Shown: positions 1 to 9,824, counted from the first letter of the stretch. The stretch: DNA of 64,000 nt from JANNHP01 sp031404455 (GCA_031404455.1 JANNHP010000212.1:1-64000), one strand, 5' to 3'. Translations and numbers: made by a program. Notes: generated by a model not told the origin, from the letters alone.

Positions 1-107
1 GGGAAACGCGCCTCTCCGCGGCACGTGCGTCACAGCCCACAACTCCTGGCCTTCCAATGACTTGCGACTCCTCCTCAGGCCGATAGGAAAGATTCTCATT
101 CCCACGA

Positions 108-135
108 TTGACGATCCCCGGCCGAGGGATATGTT
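108..135 (+). promoter_or_regulatory. Possible sigma70-type promoter upstream of the sigma-factor gene
   Basis: TTGACG (108-113), a 16-base spacer and TATGTT (130-135) lie in the least GC-rich part of the 395-base leader that opens the window. If used, the 5-prime UTR of the sigma-factor gene would be about 255 bases. The remainder of 1-395 holds no gene I can support. A single motif match in a GC-rich genome of unknown phylum is weak evidence. Confidence 0.3.
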
Positions 136-395
136 TCTCGCGCTTCCGGCAAACGGAAGTGAGACGCAGAGAGAGTTCTTTAGAAATCACCGAAGACCGA
201 TCAGGGCAAACCCATCGCAAGGTGGGGACGCAAAACTAGAGGGCCTGGTCCGGGACGAGCGCTGGATGGAGCGCGCGCGCCGGACAGAGGCAGCCAGTTG
301 CCGGTACTGCGAACGTCGCCGACTCCACGTCGGCACGCGTACGCCGCCGCGACGTCCTCCGCCCCGACCGAGCTTCGAAAAGGGAGGAGAGGCAC

Positions 396-1172
396 ATGAG
401 GATCGCGGACGCCGACATGACGCAGGTGTGGACCGACTACAAGAGCGCCCCGACGGAGGCGCTTCGGAACCAGCTCGTCGAGAAGTACCTGACGCTCGTC
501 CGCTACGTCGCGGAGCGCCTGGCCAGCACGCTCCCCTCCTTCGTCGAGGTCGACGACCTCGCCTCGATGGGCATCTTCGGCCTTCTCGACGCGATCGAGC
601 GCTTCGACCCGACGATGGGTGTGAAGTTCAAGACGTACGCCATGAACCGCATCCGCGGCTCGATCCTCGACGAACTCCGCAGCCTCGACTGGGTCCCGCG
701 CCTCGTCCGCATCAAGGCGAACAAGATCGACAAGGCCGTCCAGGCGCTCGAGCGCGAGCTCGGCCGCGCGCCGACCTTCTTCGAGATGTCGAAGCAGCTC
801 GAGATGAACTTCGACGAGTACACCTCGATGATCGAGGGTGCCTCCGCCACGGCGATCATCTCGCTCTCCGACGAGTGGACGGACCACGAGGAGAACCACG
901 GCAACCGCAAGATCGACCTGCTCGAGGACGCGAACCCGAGCGGCGACCCCCTCCACGAGATCCAGCTCCGCGACATCCGCGATGTCATCGCCGAGCACCT
1001 GACCGAGAAGGAGCGACTGATCGTCACGCTCTACTACTACGAAGGCCTCTCGATGAAGGAGATCGCCAAAGTCCTGAATCTCACCGAGTCGCGGATCTGC
1101 CAGATCCACGGCAAGGTGGTCGAGCGCCTGAAGGAGCAGCTCGTCCGCACGAAGGCCAATCTGTTCGTCTAG
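396..1172 (+). CDS. FliA/WhiG-family RNA polymerase sigma factor
   Basis: A 258-residue group 3 sigma-70-family factor that would direct RNA polymerase to an alternative promoter class. Region 2 spans about residues 25-100, with the FliA/WhiG hallmark RIRGSILDELR followed by LDWVPR. Region 3 covers about 105-160. Region 4 covers about 195-250 with a clear helix-turn-helix (KEIAKVLNLTESRICQIH). Length is normal for FliA/WhiG. The ATG at 396 follows an AGGGAGGAGA Shine-Dalgarno (381-390). FliA drives late flagellar genes and WhiG drives sporulation, but no flagellar or sporulation genes lie nearby. The regulon therefore cannot be read from context. A STAS anti-sigma antagonist lies 6.4 kb downstream without obvious linkage. 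Confidence 0.93.
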   Translation: MRIADADMTQVWTDYKSAPTEALRNQLVEKYLTLVRYVAERLASTLPSFVEVDDLASMGIFGLLDAIERFDPTMGVKFKTYAMNRIRGSILDELRSLDWVPRLVRIKANKIDKAVQALERELGRAPTFFEMSKQLEMNFDEYTSMIEGASATAIISLSDEWTDHEENHGNRKIDLLEDANPSGDPLHEIQLRDIRDVIAEHLTEKERLIVTLYYYEGLSMKEIAKVLNLTESRICQIHGKVVERLKEQLVRTKANLFV

Positions 1173-1318
1173 TTCCTCCCCTCGAGCGACTGCTCGAGAC
1201 TCCCACCCCCCGACGCGCCCGCCCTCACCGGCGGGCGTCGTCGTTTGCGGAGCCGGGTGACGGTCCTCTCCGACAGGGCGCGCTAGCATGGGCCCACGCC
1301 GTCGCGGAGGGACGAGGC

Positions 1319-4300
1319 ATGGATCGACGTCGCTGGGCCTGCGCGCTCGCCGCGCTCCTCTTCGCAGCCATCGGATGCGGCGATTCGGAGACGACGACTC
1401 CGCCCGCGCGTCCCGCCCCTCCCCCACCGACGATCGCGCCGCCCGCGCCCGAAGCACCGACCGCAGTGCGCGTGCCCGCGATCCATGTGATCGTGCGCGA
1501 TTTCGCGGGGGCGCCGATCGCGGGCGCCCGCGTCGTCGCGCGGCCGACGCGGCTCGACGACGACGTGAACGCGAAGCTCGACGCGAAGCCCCCCGCGGTC
1601 GAATCCGTGACGGGCGCGGACGGGACGGCGTCGCTGACATCCGTCCCCGCCGGAAACTGGACGGTCTCGCTCGACGCGACCGGACGCGTCAGCCGCGCGG
1701 CGACGTGTTCGCTCGCCGCAGGCGGTCCCGAGCCGACGGTCGAGATCCGCGCGGAGACGGGCGTCGCGCTCGCGGGCCGCGTCGTCACCTCGCGCGGCGC
1801 GGCGATCGCCGACGCGGCCGTCGTCGCGACGTTCCCCGCCATCGCGATCGGCGGGCGCAGCGACCGCCGCGACGACTCAGCGCTGGTTCGCACCGGCGCG
1901 GATGGCCGGTTCCGATTCGACGCGCTCCCCGAGACGATCGTCGGCCTCCAATGCGCTCCGCCCGGGGCGTGGTCGTCGCGCACTTGGACCTTGCGCGCCG
2001 GCGCGGTGCCGTCGATCGATCTCGTCCTCGACGTCCGCGGTCCCGTCGAAGGCGTCGTGCGCTCGGCCGAGGACGGGAAACCGCTCGCCGGGGCGAGCGT
2101 GAGGATCGAAGCGCAGGCGGGGTACATGGCCGACGCCGGGGTGCACGCCGTGACGGACGAGGCAGGCCACTTCCGCGTGCTGGCGTTTCCTGGCGAGCGC
2201 GTGTCGTCGATCGAGCTGATCGCGAAGGGCCACTGGCGCGTTCCGAAGGTGAACGGCGCGCAGGATCAGGACGTCCGAGTCCACGCCGACCGGCCGACCG
2301 TCCTCGACCTCGTCGTGCACGCCGACTTGCCCGATCTCGCCGACGTGCGCGGCGTGGTCCACGGACCCGACGGCCCCGTCGCGGGCGCGACGGTGTTCCT
2401 CGCCGGTCCCGGAGACGACTACTACATGTCCTCGACGTTCGAGACTGACGCCACCGGACGGTTCTGGTTCTTCGACGTGCCGCAGCGGGACCTCGTCGTG
2501 ACCGTCGAGGCGACGGGCCTCTACCAGCCCGGCGCGGCGGAACTGGAGGAACGCGACGGCGTGGCCCTCGATCCGAAGTCCCCGCTGGTGATCGCCGCCG
2601 ACGCGGCGCGGCCCGTCGAGCGCGACGCGACGCTCGCCCGCGCGGAACCCGACGTCGAGCGCGCCGCGTCCGTCGAGCCCCGCGTGACGGTGACGGGACG
2701 CATCAAGGCGTCCGCGGACGCGCCGAAGGGCGGCGTCGCGCGCGCAGAGTTCGAAGGCGCGTGGGTGCCGTCCGAGCCCGACGGGCGATTCCGGTTCGAG
2801 TTCGACATCCACTACTCGCGCGAGAAGGACACGTTCCGCGCCGTCGTCCCCGGGTGGGGCTCGAAGGACGTGGAGTTCGCGCTGCCCACGGGCGGCGGCA
2901 CCGTGGACACCGGCGAGATCCTGGTCGAGAAGGGCAGGACGATCCGCGGGGCGGTGACGTGCGGCGACGCGCCGGTCGCCGGTGCGGTGATCTCAGGGGA
3001 GCGCGTTCGCGAGGACCGTGGAATCACATGCACCTTCGGCGAAGCATCGTCGCTTCCGATCCTCGCCGTGTCGGGCGCCGACGGGAGATTCGAGATCGAC
3101 GCCCTGCCGCCCGGTCCCTACACGATCCGTGCGATCGCGAGTGGATGTCTCGCGACCGAAGTCGAAGCGGATGCGAAGTCCGGCGACGCAGACGTGACGC
3201 TGGCGCTCGCGAAGGAGGCGCACCTCCGCGGCCGCGTGCTGCGCGCCGACGGGTCGCCCGTCTCCGGAGCGCGCGTGTCGATCGAGTCCGGTGGCTTCGA
3301 AGGAGTCGAGACCGGCTCGGACGGTTCCTTCGACCTCGTCGTCGCAGAAGGGGTCGAGCAGGTGATCGAGGTGAAGCCGGCATGGGACCACGAGGACGAC
3401 TTCCTCGAGTGCCAGCGCGCGGGACTCTCGGCCCCGTGCGATCCCGTGGAGATCCGCGTGAGCCCCGGCCAGTCGATCTCGGGCCGCGTGATCGGCGCGG
3501 ACGGCAAGCCGGCCGCGGGTGTGAAGGTGACCTGCTTCCCGGCGGGAAGCCACGAGACGTACGAGGGCCGCGACGTCACGACGGACGCGGACGGCGCGTT
3601 CACCGTGAGCGCGCTCGCGGAGGGGAACTACGACATCGAAGTGAGTCAGGGAGTCGCGGAGCCCGTCCGAGTGACTGATGTCGAGGCAGGGCGCCGCGAC
3701 GTGGACGTGCGACTCGCTCCGGCGCTCGCGATCGAGGGACTGCTGCTCGACGCCGCGGGCAAGCCCGCGCGCGGGATGACGCTCGTCGCGAGCGCGTGCG
3801 ACGACGAGGACCAGGATTCGCGCCGGAAGATCGAGACCCGGACCGACGAATCAGGCCGCTTCCGGTTCGCGGGCGTCGGAAGCGCGTCCTGCCGAATCGA
3901 GATGCGCGGCACGGACGCCGGGCGGATCTCGCTCTACTCGGACATGAGTTCGCTAGTCGGGGGATCGCCCGTCTCAGCCGGAGTCCGGGACCTCGTCCTG
4001 CGCATCCCGACGAAGGACGCGGTGACCGTCGCGGGCCGCTTCGTCGACGACGCGGGGAAGCCCGTCGTCGGGGAGCGCGTGACCGTCCCCGTCCGCGAGA
4101 ACATGAGCGCCGGCGTGTGCAGCGACGCCGACGGCCGGTTCGATGTCGCCGGCGTGCGTCTCGACGTGCCCTGCGCGATCGAGGTGTGGGGTGCCGGGAT
4201 CGAGTGGACGCTCGCCGTCCCCGCCGGGACGAAGGACCTCGTCCTGACGGTCGGCGCGGACGGACTCCATCGCGTGGAGATCGGCGGCCGCGTCGTCGAG

Positions 4301-4546
4301 AAGGCCGCGGCGCGGGCGCGCGTCGAGTCGGCCACCGAGGAGTACCGCTACTTCGGGGACGCGCGCTTCGTGCACGCGATCACCGGGGCGACGATCGACA
4401 GCAAGTCGCTCGGCGACGGCTTCGCGGTCGACGACCTACCGATTGGCCCCTACCGCGTCGAGGTCCGCGAGCGGCGCGACGGCGACTGGCTGCCGACGCG
4501 CGAGAAGACGGGCCAGGGCGATCCGCACCTCGTCGTCATCGACTGA
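1319..4546 (+). CDS. Large lipoprotein built of carboxypeptidase-regulatory-like beta-sandwich repeats
   Basis: About 1075 residues. The N-terminus is a lipoprotein signal (basic MDRRR, hydrophobic stretch, lipobox AAIG followed by Cys20), then a Pro/Thr-rich linker. The rest is a string of roughly 10-12 repeats of 80-100 residues with the pattern G-x-V-x-(D/G)-x-G-x-P-(V/L)-x-G-A-x-V, then TDADGRF or TGADGRF, then a strand with LPxGxY/W. This is the CarboxypepD_reg-like fold, usually found in surface or periplasmic scaffolds. No catalytic domain is visible. The start is set by GGAGGGA (1306-1312) ahead of ATG 1319; the frame stays open far upstream, but that part overlaps the sigma-factor gene and does not resemble this protein. 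Binding partner unknown. Confidence 0.85.
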   Translation: MDRRRWACALAALLFAAIGCGDSETTTPPARPAPPPPTIAPPAPEAPTAVRVPAIHVIVRDFAGAPIAGARVVARPTRLDDDVNAKLDAKPPAVESVTGADGTASLTSVPAGNWTVSLDATGRVSRAATCSLAAGGPEPTVEIRAETGVALAGRVVTSRGAAIADAAVVATFPAIAIGGRSDRRDDSALVRTGADGRFRFDALPETIVGLQCAPPGAWSSRTWTLRAGAVPSIDLVLDVRGPVEGVVRSAEDGKPLAGASVRIEAQAGYMADAGVHAVTDEAGHFRVLAFPGERVSSIELIAKGHWRVPKVNGAQDQDVRVHADRPTVLDLVVHADLPDLADVRGVVHGPDGPVAGATVFLAGPGDDYYMSSTFETDATGRFWFFDVPQRDLVVTVEATGLYQPGAAELEERDGVALDPKSPLVIAADAARPVERDATLARAEPDVERAASVEPRVTVTGRIKASADAPKGGVARAEFEGAWVPSEPDGRFRFEFDIHYSREKDTFRAVVPGWGSKDVEFALPTGGGTVDTGEILVEKGRTIRGAVTCGDAPVAGAVISGERVREDRGITCTFGEASSLPILAVSGADGRFEIDALPPGPYTIRAIASGCLATEVEADAKSGDADVTLALAKEAHLRGRVLRADGSPVSGARVSIESGGFEGVETGSDGSFDLVVAEGVEQVIEVKPAWDHEDDFLECQRAGLSAPCDPVEIRVSPGQSISGRVIGADGKPAAGVKVTCFPAGSHETYEGRDVTTDADGAFTVSALAEGNYDIEVSQGVAEPVRVTDVEAGRRDVDVRLAPALAIEGLLLDAAGKPARGMTLVASACDDEDQDSRRKIETRTDESGRFRFAGVGSASCRIEMRGTDAGRISLYSDMSSLVGGSPVSAGVRDLVLRIPTKDAVTVAGRFVDDAGKPVVGERVTVPVRENMSAGVCSDADGRFDVAGVRLDVPCAIEVWGAGIEWTLAVPAGTKDLVLTVGADGLHRVEIGGRVVEKAAARARVESATEEYRYFGDARFVHAITGATIDSKSLGDGFAVDDLPIGPYRVEVRERRDGDWLPTREKTGQGDPHLVVID

Positions 4547-4626
4547 GCTTCGCACTCGCGTCGCGTCGCCCATCGCGCGGACGACAACGGGCGAAGCGAA
4601 GCCGCGCCGACGGCCGTCACGCGATT

Positions 4627-6273
4627 TCACTTCTCGACGCACTTCCCGCCGGTGTCGGCCGCGAGGCCCTTCATGAACGCCGGATCGGCGCCTTCGTTGC
4701 CGTCCTTCGACGTCGCCGCGCCGACGAACGCGACCGCGTGGATCGCGATGCGGCGGGACCGGTTCCAGTCCTTCACCGAGCCGCGGATGAGATCGGGGTC
4801 GGTGATCTTGCCGACCGAGGGTTTGCCGTCGGACAGGAAGACGATCGTGTCCACGCGCGCGTCGCCCGTCGGGTCGGACTCGCGCTTCTTGCCCTTGCCC
4901 ATGTCGCCGAGCGCGAACGCGGCCTCGAGCGCGTCGTAGGTGTTCGTGCCGCCGGCGAACTCGACTCCTGCGATGAACTGCAGCGCCTCGCCGCGCGACT
5001 TGCCGTCGGCCTTCTGCATGTCCGGCTTCCAGACACGCACGCCGCTCGAGAAGAACACGATGTTGAAGATCGTGCCGTCCTCCAGAGCCGCGACGACGCG
5101 CTTCAGCTCCTCGCGCGCGAGCTCGGCGCGCGACGACTTCGCGTCCGGTCCGTTGCCGCCCATCTTCGCGTTCATCGATCCCGAGATGTCGATGACGAAG
5201 ACGACCCGCTTGCTCTCGATCTGGATTCCGAAGAAGCCCGTCTTGCGGTCCGACTCGGCCGGCTTCTTGCCCAGGTCCTTGAACGGGTCGGGTCCCTTCG
5301 CGGTGTCCTCGGCGGGCGGCTTGCCTGTCCACTTGTCGCGATTCTGCTCCCACCAGACGCGCCAGATCTCCGGGTTCGCCGCGAGGTCCTGCCCCGTCAG
5401 CGCCTGCAGTGCGCGGCGGCAGTCGTCCTTGAGGCGGCCCTCCTCCTTCACCATCCGCTTGACGATCGCGTCGATTCCCTCCTTCGACGGCGTCTTCTCG
5501 AGCGCCGCGACGACGGACGCGCGCACGAGCCATCTCACGTCTTCCATCCGCGCGGCGAGCGCGGGACCCACCTTCGCCGCGTCGCGGCCGCCGAGCCCGT
5601 CGATGGCGATGATCAGCGCGCGCGGATCGGGCTCCGTGTTCGTCGCCGGGGAGACCGCGGCGGTGAGCATCTCGGTCGCCCAGTCGGTCGCGACGTGGCC
5701 GAGCAGCTCGTAGCCCTCGGCGCGAACCATCCAGTCCTTCGAGCCGATCCGGTTCTTCGTCCAGTCCTCGCGGACGGCCTTCTGCGCCTCGGGCGGGAGC
5801 TTCGCGACGAGCGTTCCGTGTGCGGTGAGGAGTTCCGTGAGGACGGACTGCTGCGCCGCGACGAGCTTCTCGGCGTTGGTGACGTCCGCGCTGAGCGCGA
5901 GGTGCTCGTCGTCCTCGGGCCAACGCGGCCGCGAATCCGGGAGTGGCTTGCCCTGCTTCTTGAACTGGTCGAAGTAGTCCTGCTGCTTCTTCAGGATCTT
6001 CGCCTCGACCGGCGCCAGCGCCGCGCGGGCCTTGTCGACCTTCTCCTTCGCGTCCTCGATCGCCGACTTCGAGACGCCGGCGCACCACTGCAGCGCCTTC
6101 ATCGCCTCGGGCTTGCCCGTCGCGACGAGCGCCTGGATCACGTCCTGCTTCACGGAGGCGCCGGCGCCCTTCGTGTACCGCTGCTGGTACTCCGACAGGA
6201 TGTCGCCGGCGAAGGCCGAGAGCGCCAGCGCGGCGATCGCAGCGAACCCTGAGAGCAGTTTCGCGAGTCTCAT
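4627..6273 (-). CDS. Secreted HEAT-repeat and von Willebrand factor A domain protein
   Basis: 548 residues with an N-terminal signal peptide (about 1-22, ending AFAG). A charged coiled-coil stretch (about 70-115) is followed by a helical HEAT-like region (about 165-310). That region ends in the motif ALTGQDL...WRVWWEQNR (291-312), which also occurs twice in the HEAT protein at 22111-23598. The C-terminal VWA domain (about 356-540) begins with strand RVVFVIDISGSM; DISGS (362-366) is the MIDAS metal site, with GGTNTYDAL and FLSDGKPS supplying further ligands. VWA domains bind protein partners through a divalent cation. The start overlaps the stop of the upstream membrane-protein gene by ATGA (6270-6273), so the two are translationally coupled. 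Confidence 0.85.
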   Translation of the reverse strand: MRLAKLLSGFAAIAALALSAFAGDILSEYQQRYTKGAGASVKQDVIQALVATGKPEAMKALQWCAGVSKSAIEDAKEKVDKARAALAPVEAKILKKQQDYFDQFKKQGKPLPDSRPRWPEDDEHLALSADVTNAEKLVAAQQSVLTELLTAHGTLVAKLPPEAQKAVREDWTKNRIGSKDWMVRAEGYELLGHVATDWATEMLTAAVSPATNTEPDPRALIIAIDGLGGRDAAKVGPALAARMEDVRWLVRASVVAALEKTPSKEGIDAIVKRMVKEEGRLKDDCRRALQALTGQDLAANPEIWRVWWEQNRDKWTGKPPAEDTAKGPDPFKDLGKKPAESDRKTGFFGIQIESKRVVFVIDISGSMNAKMGGNGPDAKSSRAELAREELKRVVAALEDGTIFNIVFFSSGVRVWKPDMQKADGKSRGEALQFIAGVEFAGGTNTYDALEAAFALGDMGKGKKRESDPTGDARVDTIVFLSDGKPSVGKITDPDLIRGSVKDWNRSRRIAIHAVAFVGAATSKDGNEGADPAFMKGLAADTGGKCVEK

Positions 6274-7451
6274 GGCTTGCCTCCTCCGGCGGGCTCCCCG
6301 GCGAGCGGTTCGCCGAGAGACGCCTCGGCGCCCTCGACGTAGACCTCGGTGTCGTCGATGCCGTCCACCTCGCGGCGGAGCAGGAAGTACGTGTCAGTGA
6401 GCCCGCCGACGAAGTACGAGAGAACGTAACCGTTCACGACGATCGTTGCGAGCGCGGTGATCGCCCACGCGACGTAGACCCACATGACGGGCAGGCCGTC
6501 GAACTTCTCCACCTGCGGCCAGCCGAGGACGCCGCCCGGCTTCATGCCCACGTCGATGCCGCCCCCGATCGCGCGCGCGGCGTCGATGGGCGCCGAAGGA
6601 TCGGAGGCCCAGCTCGCGCCGAACATCATCGCGCGGGCGGCGATCGCGATCAGCGCTGCGCCGAACGCGGCGATCACGCCCGCGACGACCGTGACGAGCA
6701 CGACCGACACGAGGTACGCGACCGGCTTCGTGAACACGTACGAGAACGTGCGGCTGATGGCGTCGAGCGTGCCGTTCTTCTCCGTCGCGAGCGCCGCCTG
6801 CATCACGGGCAGCCCGAAGATGCCGCCGATCGCGAGGATGAGCACCACGAGCGCCGCAACGAGCGCGAGCGGCTGCATCACGATCTGCAGGAACGGCCCC
6901 GCGCCCGGGATCGCGCTCGCCGCGCCAGCAGCGGCGGCGAGTCCGAGGAAGAGCGCCGCGGCGGCCGCGACGAAGAGCGGCGCCAGGAGGAACTGCTTCA
7001 GGTTCGAGATCGAGAACGAGAGCCCCTCGCCCGCGCCGATGCTCTCGTCCCTCGCGATGCGGACGGCGTAGACGCGGGAGATGGCGCCCGCGACGATCGA
7101 CCAGAGGACGAGCAGCCAGACTCCGACCACCGCGTACTTCCACCACGGAAGCTGCGGGTCGTAGGCCGGCCCGTCCCGCAGTCGGATCTGGCCGAGCGAG
7201 CCGACGAGTCCGTGGATGTGATTCGTGTACGGCAGGCCGGTCCAGCCGAGCACGCGGTCGAAGAAGGCGGACCTGAGCCCGATCCAGGCTGGCACCCCCC
7301 CCACCTCGGGGACTGCGAGGATCGAGGCCAGCGCCGGCCAACTGAGCTGGTACGCGAGCCACCCGAAGGCACCGAGGGCGAGCGCCGAGAGGTCGAAATC
7401 GACGCGGGGCGCACGCAGAACCGTGCGCTGGCGCTCGGCCGTCTCGGCCAT
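6270..7451 (-). CDS. Polytopic membrane protein of unknown function
   Basis: 393 residues with about six predicted hydrophobic segments. These include about 20-45, 110-135, 155-180 (Ala-rich), 190-215, 240-270 and 335-365. The C-terminus ends in an acidic cytoplasmic-looking tail (REVDGIDDTEVYVEG). I do not recognise the family. The region between segments resembles the loosely conserved YIP1/DUF4013-like membrane proteins often seen next to VWA proteins, but this is not secure. It is the first gene of a two-gene operon and its stop overlaps the VWA protein start (ATGA). The pair may form a membrane module with a periplasmic VWA partner. An AGGAGG-like Shine-Dalgarno lies just before the start. 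Confidence 0.75.
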   Translation of the reverse strand: MAETAERQRTVLRAPRVDFDLSALALGAFGWLAYQLSWPALASILAVPEVGGVPAWIGLRSAFFDRVLGWTGLPYTNHIHGLVGSLGQIRLRDGPAYDPQLPWWKYAVVGVWLLVLWSIVAGAISRVYAVRIARDESIGAGEGLSFSISNLKQFLLAPLFVAAAAALFLGLAAAAGAASAIPGAGPFLQIVMQPLALVAALVVLILAIGGIFGLPVMQAALATEKNGTLDAISRTFSYVFTKPVAYLVSVVLVTVVAGVIAAFGAALIAIAARAMMFGASWASDPSAPIDAARAIGGGIDVGMKPGGVLGWPQVEKFDGLPVMWVYVAWAITALATIVVNGYVLSYFVGGLTDTYFLLRREVDGIDDTEVYVEGAEASLGEPLAGEPAGGGKP

Positions 7452-7581
7452 GGGGACTCCTCCTTCAGGTCGGGGACCGGCCGGCCTGCCGGTCGCGGGG
7501 ACCGGAAGAGGCTACCGAAGGCTCAACTCCCGGCCAGAGGCTTCCGATAGGGAGGACGTCCGCCGGACAAGAGGAGTTCCC

Positions 7582-7968
7582 ATGACCGTCAGTGACCTGG
7601 CCTTCCACCTGTCCGTCCGAGACCTCGACGGCGGCGCGGTGTCGGTCCTCCAGATCAAGGACGCCTTCCTGAACTACGCCTCGTCCGACGAGCTGAAGAC
7701 CAACATCAAGGCCGTCTGCCGCGAGCGCATCCACCGCGGCGTCAAGGGCTTCGCGGTCGACGTGTCCCGCGTGACGGTGATGGACTCCTGTGGCCTCTCG
7801 GTGCTCATCAGCATCAAGAAGCTCGTCGAGTCGGAAGGCGCGCGAATGGCCCTCTGCGGGCTCTCGCCGATGATCAAGCGCCTCTTCGAGATCACGAAGC
7901 TCGAGCAGGTGTTCGAGATCCGCGCCGACGAGCAGGCCGCGGTCGTGTCGCTCAGCGCCACCGCATAG
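7582..7968 (+). CDS. STAS-domain anti-sigma factor antagonist
   Basis: 128 residues, essentially one STAS domain. It is preceded by GAGGAG (7571-7576) and starts at ATG 7582; the frame extends upstream but overlaps the promoter of the divergent membrane-protein gene. The phosphoacceptor loop reads VTVMDSCGLSVLI, with the DS(S/C)G-type serine at about residue 65. This matches SpoIIAA/RsbV proteins, which bind an anti-sigma kinase until the serine is phosphorylated. Cys replaces the second Ser of the classic DSSG. No RsbW-type kinase or PP2C phosphatase is encoded in the window, so the partner must be elsewhere. Transcribed divergently from 6270-7451 and converging on 7981-8670. Confidence 0.85.
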   Translation: MTVSDLAFHLSVRDLDGGAVSVLQIKDAFLNYASSDELKTNIKAVCRERIHRGVKGFAVDVSRVTVMDSCGLSVLISIKKLVESEGARMALCGLSPMIKRLFEITKLEQVFEIRADEQAAVVSLSATA

Positions 7969-7980
7969 CGCCGATCGGCG

Positions 7981-8670
7981 TCACGTCTCGCCGGAGTCCG
8001 TGTCTCCCCCGCCGCCGCCCGAGAGCTGCGGCTCGAGGCGCATGCGCAGCCGCCGGCGGATCGTCGGCCCGAACCAGTTGACGTCGTACTTGCGGCGCCT
8101 CAGCCATTCGTGGCGCTTGCACTCGGTGCGGTCCGGGACGGCGGCGAGACCGTGGTGCTCGTGCTCGAGGTCGAGCACGGTCTCGACGTGCGAGCAGTGC
8201 TCGACGCCGAGGTCCGCGAGGATCCGCTCGAACGGCTCGACGTCCGCCGAGAAGAGCGACAGGAGCTTGTGGTCGTCGAGGAACACCTCGAGCGGCGAGT
8301 CCGGGTCGTAGAAGCCGAAGCCGACCATGCCGTCGTGCAGGATCTGGAACCGGTAGCGCGCGAGCACCGACGCGACTTCGCCGCGCGGCACGAGGGCGGA
8401 GACGAAACGGTCCTGCGCTGGACCGTCGGGATCCTCGTCCATGGCCTCCTCGCTCCGCCTGAGCTCCAGCACGGCGTGGCAGTGCGGCGGCATGAGCGCG
8501 AGCGCCGCGTCGAGGACGCGCTCGACGCGCAGCACGCTGAGCTGCGCGTAGAAGAAGTGGTGCGGCGGATCGTCGCCGTCGCGCCAGTGGAGCTCGTAGC
8601 CCTCGCAGAGCTCGCGCCGCGATTCGGCTTCGAGGTGCAGACCGACGGGGAAGACGTATTCGCAGACCAT
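7981..8670 (-). CDS. Conserved-looking protein of unknown function
   Basis: 229 residues, soluble, no signal peptide. It is rich in His, Asp and Glu (DDPPHHFFYAQL, PHCHAVLEL, EHEHHG) and ends in a Gly/Asp tail. The middle part (FYDPDSPLEVFLDDHKLLSLFS) suggests an alpha/beta protein, and the last third describes a small basic block (ECKRHEWLRRRKYDVNWFGP). I cannot assign a family. It sits 23 bases downstream of the baeRF3 gene on the same strand and is probably the third gene of the SRAP-baeRF3 operon. A role linked to translation rescue or DNA damage would be guesswork. The start at 8670 lacks an obvious Shine-Dalgarno. Confidence 0.7.
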   Translation of the reverse strand: MVCEYVFPVGLHLEAESRRELCEGYELHWRDGDDPPHHFFYAQLSVLRVERVLDAALALMPPHCHAVLELRRSEEAMDEDPDGPAQDRFVSALVPRGEVASVLARYRFQILHDGMVGFGFYDPDSPLEVFLDDHKLLSLFSADVEPFERILADLGVEHCSHVETVLDLEHEHHGLAAVPDRTECKRHEWLRRRKYDVNWFGPTIRRRLRMRLEPQLSGGGGGDTDSGET

Positions 8671-8693
8671 GGCGGGGGGACGCGGAGTCTAGC

Positions 8694-9824
8694 TCACCAA
8701 CGCAGCACGGCGGCAACCGGAGATTTCGTCGGCATGCGCTGCCTCTCGACGACGAGCACCTCGCCGCCGCGCGCGAGGACAGCGCCCGCGAGGTCGTCGA
8801 GGACGTCGTCGCCGAACGCGTCCTCGCGCGCCGCGCGCTTCCTCACCTCGCCGGTCACACGGTCGAAGACGCCGCGCACGATCCGCCCTCGCGCGATGAG
8901 CAGACGCCGCACGCGCCCCGCGACCGCGGCCGCGGCCACGATCTCGAGATCGTCCGACGAGCGTTGCGCGCCGTTCAGCCGCTGGTACTCCTCGACGGCC
9001 TGCGACTCGCTGGCTTTCAGCGCCGCGTCCGCGATCGGTGCGGCCCTCTCGTGGATCGCGTCGGGCTTCGCGCGGCCGAAGTTGCCCTCCACGCCCTCAG
9101 GGGCGATGTACGAGTAGCGGCTCACCGCGCGGTACGCCGACTGCAACCGTGCGGCGCCCGCGAGGACCAGCGGCGAGTGCTCGTCGCGGAGCTGCGCGCA
9201 GATCGCCTGATCCACGGCGCGGAACCAGCGGGCCACGTCCTCGCGCGCGGACCGCGGCTCACCCGATGCGTGGAACACCCGCCGCCCGCCCCCCGCCGAG
9301 TGCGATGAGAGTCCCGGTTTCTCGTGGCCGGCGATGTCGGCCTCCTCCGGAGTGCCGGGCATGCCTTCGACGTCCTTCGCCGAGAGCCCCGAGGGAGTTC
9401 CCTCGAAGAACGACGCGGCACCCGCCGTGAGCGAGAGCACGCACCACCTGCGCTCCGACTGCAGGTAGCGGATGAGCGGGCGCACGTGGAACGTGTCGGA
9501 CACGATGACGCGCTCCGGCAGCTCCATCGCCACGCGCCAGTGGCGCAGGAAACCGGGCGCCGCGAAGACGGCGAGTCCGTCGAGCGAGTCGCGCCAGAAC
9601 TCGGACCCGAGGTACGGGGCGAAGGGCTCGACGAGGCGCGGCACCGCGCGAGGATTGATCACCGCCTCGAGCTTCCGCTTCACCTCGTCCACGATGTTCT
9701 TGAAGCGCAGACGGTCCTCCGTCGCCCCGTCGGCGCGGCGGTGCGTCGGGAGGAAGACCGAGATGCACGGTCCCTTGCGCTCGCCGAGGAGCTCCTGCAG
9801 GTCGCCGACGGTGAACGGACGCAT
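8694..9824 (-). CDS. baeRF3 (bacterial/archaeal eRF1-like) domain protein
   Basis: 376 residues. The opening MRPFTVGDLQELLGERKGP followed by CISVFLPTHRR and the RLRFKNIVDEVKRKLE helix match the baeRF3 subgroup of eRF1-related proteins. Those have been proposed from comparative genomics to act on ribosomes or peptidyl-tRNA; the biochemical role is not established. The C-terminal third (residues about 290-376) carries the second domain, with AAAAVAGRVRRLLIARGRIVRGVFD and DDVLDDLAGAVLARGGEVLVV. Length is typical. AAGGAGG about nine bases before ATG 9824 supports the start. It is the middle gene of a minus-strand operon, 24 bases after the SRAP gene. Confidence 0.85.
   Translation of the reverse strand: MRPFTVGDLQELLGERKGPCISVFLPTHRRADGATEDRLRFKNIVDEVKRKLEAVINPRAVPRLVEPFAPYLGSEFWRDSLDGLAVFAAPGFLRHWRVAMELPERVIVSDTFHVRPLIRYLQSERRWCVLSLTAGAASFFEGTPSGLSAKDVEGMPGTPEEADIAGHEKPGLSSHSAGGGRRVFHASGEPRSAREDVARWFRAVDQAICAQLRDEHSPLVLAGAARLQSAYRAVSRYSYIAPEGVEGNFGRAKPDAIHERAAPIADAALKASESQAVEEYQRLNGAQRSSDDLEIVAAAAVAGRVRRLLIARGRIVRGVFDRVTGEVRKRAAREDAFGDDVLDDLAGAVLARGGEVLVVERQRMPTKSPVAAVLRW

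Noticed and set aside
62..1318. Upstream extension of the large lipoprotein gene as one 1494-residue protein
   Set aside because: It overlaps the clear sigma-factor gene, is Arg/Pro-rich without family similarity, and a signal peptide with Shine-Dalgarno begins at 1319.
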